64,000 bases of DNA from NCBI GenBank assembly GCA_012861695.1, contig JAAOOA010000344.1, forward strand, positions 248,001 to 312,000. Reading direction: 5' to 3'. Every line of letters begins with the position of its first letter. The first letter of the stretch is position 1. Below the pieces are notes generated by a model. It did not search any database and was not told the origin of the DNA. It was given only the letters and a program-made list of their open reading frames with translations. The DNA is from Trematomus loennbergii. Taxonomy: Eukaryota > Chordata > Actinopteri > Perciformes > Nototheniidae. This document shows, one piece after another, positions 57,292-64,000 of the stretch. The position numbers and the translations under genes were made by a program.

Positions 57292-59618
57292 TAGACGGTA
57301 AATCAATATTTATGAGTCATCTTGTGAATCAGCCAGGACATGAACAGTATTTAAATGCTACAGGGAGTCTGGAATAAAACCTGCCACGGTCTCAAACAGA
57401 GGAAGACGTGATCAAACCCAGAGAGGGGGTCCAAGCCTGCTTCCACCCGAGGCGGTTCCTGGTACTCTTGTTGTTTTGGGCCTAGCCTGGGGCCTCCTTC
57501 TAGTCTAAAAGCTTGGCAAACTGTTAAGGTTCAGCATGAAGGAAACTCCAGCTGCTTCTGTCTATCATCTCAATCCTTCGGATGATTCAAGAGCTCATGA
57601 CCGTAGATGGTGGTATGAAATTAGATGGACTGAGATTTGGGGTGCTTTCACATCTAACCTGTATGATACGGTTGGAAAAAACATTGGATTATTTGACCAG
57701 TTATTACAGTTTGATGGGATGTTGCAAACGCTGTCAATTGAATCCTGGTGCGGACCAATTATAGGAACCGGGACTGCTTTAAAAAATGGATCTATGTTTT
57801 TTCATAGTGGCCAAACGGCGATACTACATCTTTCACGTGACGTCATTGGGAAGAAGACTTGTGAAATCAGGGGGTAATTTTTTAAGTGGAATAAACTACT
57901 CAGTACAAACACTTATATATATGTTATATTCCTTCATTTGACTGAGCCGTTGCCAAACGTAAAGGAGCCTATTGGAGGCGGGGCTTAAGGAAAACACAAG
58001 TCTCTATGGGCCCAGGGCCCCTTGAGATCTGGGTATTTGTACTTGAGAGTGTATTGTGCTCCTGAGCATCTCTCGTCTTACATTCTGCTAAAGGCCTCCA
58101 GTCGTGGTCGGTTCTGACCCTGTTTACTTTGTCAGTTTATTCGGTGTGTGACGGCAAAAGTAATAAGCCCTGAATAACTTCTTTATCTACCTAATCATTA
58201 TTCATAACGCGGTGGATTTGCAGTCTCATATTAATGTTTACTGGCACTTATTGCTGGAGAGCTTTTTAATGCCAAATAACATTCATATACACAACTAAAG
58301 CTAAAGTAAAAAACTTCTTCAATCACAGAATCTGGCTCCTGATGATGCACGATGACATTTGCTAAAACTGTCTAATCAAGATGTACCTTTCAATCTGCAT
58401 AACTTCTTGTTTACATCTACCTGTGATACTGTGTAGACATGCTCTTTATTTACTTGAAACTTCTTTTTCCCTGTCTTATTTTATAACTGAGCTGAAATCT
58501 GCCAGATCTGGTGCTTTATGATGGTCGGTTAGAAGGGGGATGGGATCATGGATCATGCTTCTGATTGGATGATCAGATGGACTTCTGGCGGGTCAAAAAT
58601 ATGCTGTTCTTGTGATTTGATTTTCCATATGGCCGCTGCCCAGAGATCTCTCAACTGTATCAAGCTGTTTTAATGTGATTGGGGTATCAGTATTCTGGAA
58701 TGTTGGAATGTTCTACAACATGTTTCATTTGAACATATGATGAATTCATTTTAAGTACATCTTATTTTGAAGACTCATGATTCTGCTGTGTTTAACTTCA
58801 AAGAAAGAAGCTTCCAAGGATATAACGCTGAAGCCAGAACTGTTGCACAGTCTTCTCATCAAGCTGCTTTGTAGCGAGCTTCAGTCCAAACACCATCTGA
58901 AATAGATAAAAGCAGCTTGGCGTTTCCACCCATCACCAGCGAGCATCTTGGCAGTCAAACAGAGGCTGCCGTCCTGCTGGAGTAAACCCCCCCCCCCCCA
59001 CTGCAGCGCAGCATGTGTTATAGTGTCTGGTATGAAGCAGTAGCTGATGGAGAAGCATCAGAGAACTCATTTCACTTTGTTAATTTCTGCACAGAAGAAC
59101 GTGTCACAATCTGCTCATATCACGCGTTGGGGGGTCACAGAAGAACATGAGAAGAAATTATGTTAAACCATAATGCAGTGTGAAACCTGAAACAGCTAGA
59201 CTGTGAGCTCTAAAGCCTGCCTTCTAACTGTTATGGTTTAAAATAGTTCCTCTGTTAAGTTAAACATTCAAGAAGCAATGTCTCAGTTAATTCATGAAGA
59301 ACTTTAGACTGGTTTTTGAAAAACTGCAAGAATTTCAATTTGCAACAAACTGAAATGATCAATATCTTCACAACTTGAAACATCCTGGTTCTCCCTCAAT
59401 GGGGATCATTATTAATATTATTATAACAAATGTAAAGTCAAATCGAATGGTTGTGGAGAATTGTGACACTCCTTGGTGAAATTGTACTAAATAAGACCCT
59501 GGATGTCCTTGGACCCCCAGCTACAGGCCTTCAAAAGGTGTGAAGTACATCGGTTGAACAATTCTCCAGATTTGCGGAAGAAAAAAAAAAAAATAAGACA
59601 GATTATTCACTTTAAAGT
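57292..59618. other. Non-coding stretch, nothing firmly recognised
   Basis: A 113-codon frame at 57536-57877 overlaps a GGTGCTTTCACATCTAACCT block like that of a common fish repeat and is not called as a gene. A C run lies at 58987-58999. No other feature is seen. Confidence 0.5.
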
Positions 59619-59620
59619 TA

Positions 59621-60003
59621 AAGGTAGGGTAGGTAAGTTTGAGAAACCGGCTCGAGATACACTTTTTGTTATATTCCATGGAATGCTCTTAACATCCCGA
59701 TAGCAATGAATATCTTAAGTGCTTTGACAAAAAATCCATAAAAAAATGTCATCTGTGGAAGCCGTAGTACTGTAAAAAGCACGACCAATCATTTTAGCTG
59801 GCCCGGCTAAAATAACTGGATGGCCTACCTGCCTGTCAGCCTTCCATCTGTGCACAAACTTATCTCGTGCCCTCATTGGTCATGTGCACGTTCGTGTGTG
59901 TTGGAGGAGGGGCTCTATAAGGAAGTGGCAGATTTTCTCCGGTTGTGTATTTTCAAATTCTAGCGATCTCGAGCTGGTTTCTCAAACTTACCTACCCCAC
60001 CTT
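59621..60003. mobile_element. Inverted-repeat element with TA flanks
   Basis: The left end AAGGTAGGGTAGGTAAGTTT and the reverse complement of the right end (AAGGTGGGGTAGGTAAGTTT) differ at one base, and the repeat goes on for about 37 bp. TA lies on both sides. The 383-bp size and lack of coding sequence fit a small non-autonomous element of the Tc1/mariner kind; the class is inferred. Confidence 0.88.
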
Positions 60004-60031
60004 TAGTATACATTTATTGAAGTGGAGATTG

Positions 60032-60243
60032 ACACTGAATAAACTGAAATGTTGACTTTAATTAAATGTATTATGTCAACAGATTTCATTTCACATAAGG
60101 TTAGTTGAACTCAATAATATTAATTTGAACTTCATTTTTTTTTTATTTAAACTTTATATTATTTAAACTAACCTTATACAGTCATGTGAAATCTGTTGAC
60201 ATAATACATTTAATTAAAGTCTACGTTTCAGTTTGTTCAGCGC
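60032..60243. repeat. Small fold-back element, copy 2
   Basis: Arms contain GACTTTAATTAAATGTATTA and ATGTCAACAGATTTCA with their complements, enclosing about 75 bp. Ends read ACACTGAATAAACTGAAA and the complement of GTTTCAGTTTGTTCAG. Confidence 0.88.
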
Positions 60244-60465
60244 AGTATTATTGTGTTATTGCTACACATGTGCACATTGAAATCAGATTAGTTTTTAAAG
60301 CTAATACCTTTGTATTGTTTCTGTTTGCATCAGTTCCCTGCAGTTATTAACGCTTTATGTTTCAAAGCCCTCACTAACTCTCTCTCTCAGAGTTCATTGA
60401 GCTTGTCCACAGACTGAACCACAAACAGGCTGTTGTGAGAAAATACAGGCTTTAGGTCTGAGCTA

Positions 60466-60493
60466 AGGGTTAACCCTAACCTAACCCTAACCC
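60466..60493 (+). repeat. Short telomere-like repeat
   Basis: It contains three to four copies of CCCTAA-type units (TAACCCTAACCTAACCCTAA). It is too short to call a telomere relic. Confidence 0.7.
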
Positions 60494-60941
60494 ATCACAT
60501 CACTATAAGCTCCATTTCACAGTCTCTGCCGTCTGTATGAAAGACTGAATAATATCTCCTCTGGATCGTTCCCTGCCTCTCTTTGCATCCCTCGCTCAGC
60601 TGCTCATAATATTGTTTCTATTATATTTCTGAAGGTCAGGATGTGACATTGAGTCTGCTGATCTCCACACAATGAAACACAGAGCGGAGATTTGCTCTGC
60701 CGAGTCATTCTAGTCTTCCTCTTTCAGAGATTGATCAAGACAGAGTTATATAAGACGTTCATTCAAAAGTGGAATCCATTCCTAAATGAGTGTCTGCTCT
60801 CTGTGCTGTGAAAGTCACACTATGGTGATATTCTCTTTGGAACAGAATCCATGAAAAGACCCAAGCAAGTGAATACTCACAGGTGTGTGTAAGTGAAACA
60901 GCTTTTTCTCTTGACTAAATACCTCATGTAAAGCAGAGGTG

Positions 60942-61030
60942 ACACTGAAAAAACTGAAATGTTGACATAATACAGTTATGTGAAATCTGTTTACATAATA
61001 CATTTCATTAATGTTTCAGTTTTTCAGTGT
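60942..61030. repeat. Small fold-back element, copy 3
   Basis: Ends ACACTGAAAAAACTGAAAT and TTTCAGTTTTTCAGTGT are complementary. The interior shares ATGTGAAATCTGTTTACATA with copy 2. Confidence 0.85.
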
Positions 61031-61056
61031 ACACTATCACAAAGGCCTCTGAATTC

Positions 61057-61378
61057 TACGGTGGCCCTGAAGTACAAGTCACTACAGCATTTCACAAAGC
61101 ACTACAGCATTTCATAAAACACAACGACATTTAAAAAAACACTAAAGCATTTCACAAAACACTACAGCATTTCATAAAACACAACGACATTTAAAAAAAC
61201 ACTACAGCATTTCAGAAAACGCTTCAGCATTTCACAAAACACTTCAACATTTCACAAAACGCTACAGCATTTCAGAAAACACTACAGCATTTCAGAAAAC
61301 ACTTCAACATTTCACAAAACACTACAGCATTTCAGAAAACACTACAGCATTTCAGAAAACACTACAGCATTTCACAAA
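61057..61378 (+). mobile_element. End of giant fold-back family, with 14-unit 20-bp array
   Basis: TACGGTGGCCCTGAAGTACA matches the end of the element at 28508. Fourteen contiguous 20-bp units follow from 61088, then an 11-bp partial unit. The array is cut at 61379 by an L2-like LINE tail. Unit variants match those in the 29779-30157 array, including an alternation of ACAACGA and AAAAAAACACT types. Confidence 0.92.
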
Positions 61379-61565
61379 GGCAAGGCAAGGCAAGGCAAGT
61401 TTATTTATATAGCACCTTTCAACACAAGGCAATTCAAAGTGCTTTACAAAAATGGAAGACATTTTAAAAATGGCATTTAAAATCAGTCATTAAAAGAAAA
61501 GATAATAAAATAAACATTAAAAGAAAAAATACATGGATAAAAGTTACAGTGCAGTTTAAGATTTA

Positions 61566-63385
61566 AGGAGGAGCGGGGGGTGCTGCGGGAGTGTCTGCGT
61601 GCGCATCTCTCCCAGATGAGCTAAACAGTTTTTTGCACGCTTTGAGAGCAGCCAGGCTGTGGAGGTACAGAGGGACCAGGAGCTACACTGCCCTTTTGTT
61701 TTAAATAGGGCAGATGTGTGTAAATCCTTTAAAAGGGTTAACCCACACAAGGCTCCTGGACCTGATGGCATCCCTGGCCGTGTTCTCAGGGTGTGTGCAG
61801 TTCAGCTGGCAGAGGTGTTCACAGACATCTTCAACAGGTCCCTGCTGCAGTCTGTAGTCCCCACATGTTTTAAACACTCCACCATCATTCCTGTCCCCAA
61901 AAAGACAATCATCACCTGCCCCAACGACTACCGCCCAGTAGCACTCACCTCCATCATAATGAAGTGCTTTGAGCGGTTAGTCAAATTATTCATCACCTCC
62001 TCCCTCCCTGAATCTCTGGACCCCCTGCAGTTTGCCTACAAAGCAAACAGGTCCACAGACGACGCCATAGCCCTCACCCTCCACACTGCCCTCTCACACC
62101 TGGACCCGAAGAACAGGAACACATATGTGAGAATGCTGTTCATTGACTACAGTTCAGCATTCAACACCATTGTGCCCTCCAAGCTGGCCATCAAGCTCAG
62201 AGACCTCGGGCTCAACAGCGCCCTCTGTGACTGGATCCTGAACTTCTTGACGGGCAGACCCCAGGCAGTGCGGGTGGGAAATATCACATCCTCCACCCTG
62301 ATTCTCAACACCGGTGCCCCTCAAGGCTGCATGCTCAGCCCTCTCCTCTACTCCCTGTTCACCCACGACTGCGTGGCCACACACAGCTCCAACACCATCG
62401 TGAAGTTTGCTGATGACACGACCGTCATCGGCCAGATCACAGACGATGACGAGACGGCGTACAGAGAGGAGGTCGAAAACCTGACATCTTGGTGCCAGGA
62501 TAACAACCTCCATCTCAACATCAGCAAAACAAAGGAGCTGATTGTGGACTACAGGAAGCAGCAGGGAGAGGGACACGCCCCCATCGCCATCAATGGGACT
62601 ACGGTGGAGAGAGTCAAAAGCTTCAGGTTCCTTGGGGTCCACATCACTGAGGACCTGACATGGTCTCTTCACACCACCACCATCACCAAGAAAGCTCGAC
62701 AGCGGCTCTTCTTCCTCCGCAGGTTGAGGAGGTTCAAAATGGATTCCAGGATACTCTGCAACTTCTACAGGTGCACGATAGAGAGTATCCTCACTGGCAG
62801 CATGACGGCCTGGTACGGCAGCTGCACCGACCTCGATCGTAAGGCTTTACAGAGGGTGGTGAAAACTGCACAGCACATCACCAGGACGGAGCTGCCATCC
62901 ATGGAGGACCTTTACTCCCAGCGGCTCAGGAAGAAATCACTACGGATTATCAAAGACCCCCATCACCCCAGCCACAAACTGTTCTTTCTGTTGCCGTCTG
63001 GCAGACGTTACCGCAGCATCCTGGCAAGGACAAGAAGATTCGGAGACAGTTTCTTCCCGCGGGCAGTGAGACTGTTAAAAAATTGAACTGTTGAAACAAC
63101 ATCAAACATTCATCTGCTACTCAGTAGTATGTATCTAATACCTAATATATATATATATCATTCCAATAACTTGTATATAGACTCGTACTGCACTATTCCA
63201 CATCATAACTTTATTTCATTTTTATAACTATTATTTTTTGTATTGCTCATGCTCTTATTGTTATTATGTTATGTTATTATGTTGCATTGTTGGAGAAGCC
63301 TGTGACATAAGATTTTCAACTGCATAATTACTCTGTAGCTATGTCAGATTGACAATAAAGAACCTTGAACCTTGAACCTTGAACT
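61566..63385 (+). mobile_element. Rex1/L2-like LINE, copy 2 (5' truncated, young)
   Basis: It is nearly identical to copy 1 (4138-6560) across the shared part. It ends with ATTGACAATAAAGAACCTTG and a (AACCTTG)n tail. The 5' part with the endonuclease is missing, as is usual for LINE copies whose reverse transcription stopped early. No clear target duplication is seen. Confidence 0.92.
61659..63086 (+). CDS. Reverse transcriptase open frame of LINE copy 2
   Basis: The 475-codon frame is open throughout. It covers the reverse transcriptase: [20 protein letters not shown] near residue 24, NDYRPVAL near 88, DYSSAFNTI with Asp163, GAPQGC with Gln222, FADDTT with the catalytic Asp pair at 252-253, and then SFRFLGVHI. 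The C-terminal part ends [20 protein letters not shown] and [10 protein letters not shown]. It would copy LINE RNA into DNA at a nicked target. The start Met is only the first in-frame Met; the real protein began upstream with an endonuclease that this copy lacks. So the enzyme domain is intact by eye but the copy cannot be autonomous. Confidence 0.9.
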   Translation: MEVQRDQELHCPFVLNRADVCKSFKRVNPHKAPGPDGIPGRVLRVCAVQLAEVFTDIFNRSLLQSVVPTCFKHSTIIPVPKKTIITCPNDYRPVALTSIIMKCFERLVKLFITSSLPESLDPLQFAYKANRSTDDAIALTLHTALSHLDPKNRNTYVRMLFIDYSSAFNTIVPSKLAIKLRDLGLNSALCDWILNFLTGRPQAVRVGNITSSTLILNTGAPQGCMLSPLLYSLFTHDCVATHSSNTIVKFADDTTVIGQITDDDETAYREEVENLTSWCQDNNLHLNISKTKELIVDYRKQQGEGHAPIAINGTTVERVKSFRFLGVHITEDLTWSLHTTTITKKARQRLFFLRRLRRFKMDSRILCNFYRCTIESILTGSMTAWYGSCTDLDRKALQRVVKTAQHITRTELPSMEDLYSQRLRKKSLRIIKDPHHPSHKLFFLLPSGRRYRSILARTRRFGDSFFPRAVRLLKN

Positions 63386-63402
63386 TGAAGATGTTGAATA
63401 GT

Positions 63403-64000
63403 TCAATTAAAAGCAGCGGCAAAAAGAAAAGTCTTCAGCCTGGATTTAAAAGTAGTAAGAGTTGCAGCGGACCTGCAGGTTTCTGGGAGTTTGTTCCAGA
63501 TATTTGGAGCATAATAACTGAACGCTGCTTCTCCATGTTTAGTTCTGACTCTGGGGACAGAAAGCTGACCAGTCCCTGAAGACCTGAGAGTTCTGGATGG
63601 TTCATAATTTAGCAGTAGGTCAGACATGTATTTTGGGCCTAAACCATTCAAAGCTTTATAAACCAGCAACAATATTTTGAAATCTATTCTTTGACACACA
63701 GGAAGCCAGTGTAAGGACTTCAGAACAGGAGTGATGTGATCCACTTTCTTAGTGTTAGTGAGGACTCGAGCAGCGGCGTTCTGAATTAGCTGCAGCTTTC
63801 TAATAGATTTTTTAGTGAGGCCTGTAAAGACACCATTGCAGTAGTCGAGTCTACTGAAGATAAAAGCATGGACAAGTTTTTCCAAATCCTGCTGTGACAT
63901 TAGTCCTTTTCCTAGATATGTTCTTTAGGTGATAGTAGGCTGATTTAGTAACTGTTTTAATGTGACTGTTGAAACTCAGGTCAGAGTCCATGACTACACC
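63403..64000 (-). pseudogene. L2-like LINE ORF2 C-terminal part (frameshifted)
   Basis: The minus strand encodes QQDLEKLVHAFIFSRLDYCN, then KSIRKLQLIQNAAARVLTNT, LKSLHWLPVCQRIDFKILLL and FSYYAPNIWNKLPETCRSAA, a standard C-terminal segment after the reverse transcriptase of fish L2-like LINEs. Further upstream (63910-64000) another frame gives DSDLSFNSHIKTVTKSAYYH, so a frameshift lies near 63907. The rest of the protein is beyond the window. Confidence 0.9.

Larger units (their letters stand above)
61379..64000 (-). mobile_element. L2-like LINE, 3' part, split by another LINE and cut by the window end
   Basis: On the plus strand the 3' tail begins (GGCAA)n then TTTATTTATATAGCACCTTT, a common fish LINE tail. 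The 3' region runs to about 61565, is interrupted by the Rex1/L2-like LINE copy 2 (61566-63385), and resumes at 63386 with coding sequence on the minus strand. Confidence 0.85.

Noticed and set aside
57536..57877. 113-codon frame that might be a gene
   Set aside because: It overlaps a sequence resembling a common fish repeat and has no recognisable motif or splice context.
60466..60493. Interstitial telomere or chromosome end
   Set aside because: Only a few CCCTAA-type units are present, which chance or a repeat tail can explain.
62154..62672. 172-codon minus-strand frame inside LINE copy 2
   Set aside because: It is antisense to the reverse-transcriptase frame, and the same shadow occurs in copy 1.

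Overview
This window looks like teleost fish nuclear DNA, and it is almost wholly made of transposable elements. No host gene with a convincing exon structure can be supported. The evidence for a fish is the mix of element types: L1/Tx1-type LINEs, Rex1/L2-like LINEs ending in a (CCTTGAA)n tail, a DIRS retroelement, many hAT elements with exact or near-exact 8-bp target duplications, tRNA-derived SINEs, TTAA-flanked elements, and long (GT)n microsatellites. There are no ribosome-binding sites, operons or bacterial features.

Layout. Positions 660-11986 hold one broken L1-type LINE on the minus strand. It is split by a hAT fragment (about 10458-11096), by an element with an 8-9 bp target duplication (7667-9497) that itself carries a solo LTR (8896-9307), and by a DIRS element (2048-7384) that itself carries a Rex1/L2-like LINE (4138-about 6560). 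Positions 12000-16600 hold degenerate fish repeats. Positions 16600-24300 hold a terminal-inverted-repeat element, a LINE 3' end, a second inverted-repeat element, a SINE split by a hAT, and a DIRS terminal piece. Positions 27300-30190 hold two fold-back elements; the second is a giant hairpin with 20-bp tandem arrays just inside both ends. Positions 34500-37200 carry two hAT copies with exact 8-bp duplications. Positions 39190-46110 carry a 74-bp tandem repeat, a small THAP-like ORF, a DIRS gag fragment split by an element with a 7-bp duplication, and a Gypsy RNase H relic. Positions 46700-49000 hold a hAT relic split by a SINE, and a THAP-domain exon relic. Positions 49150-57290 are a cluster of related TTAA-flanked elements, one split by a hAT that contains another family member. 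Positions 59600-64000 hold small inverted-repeat elements, another end of the giant fold-back family, and an L2-like LINE split by a near-identical second copy of the Rex1/L2-like LINE, whose reverse-transcriptase frame is open over 475 codons.

How the parts relate. Insertion order can be read from the nesting and the target duplications. The two Rex1/L2-like LINE copies, 57 kb apart, are almost identical, so that family moved recently. All the hAT, THAP, DIRS, Gypsy and L1 coding pieces seen here are truncated or frameshifted. The least familiar structure is the 1.68-kb fold-back at 28508-30188; its family may already be in repeat databases, which could not be searched here.
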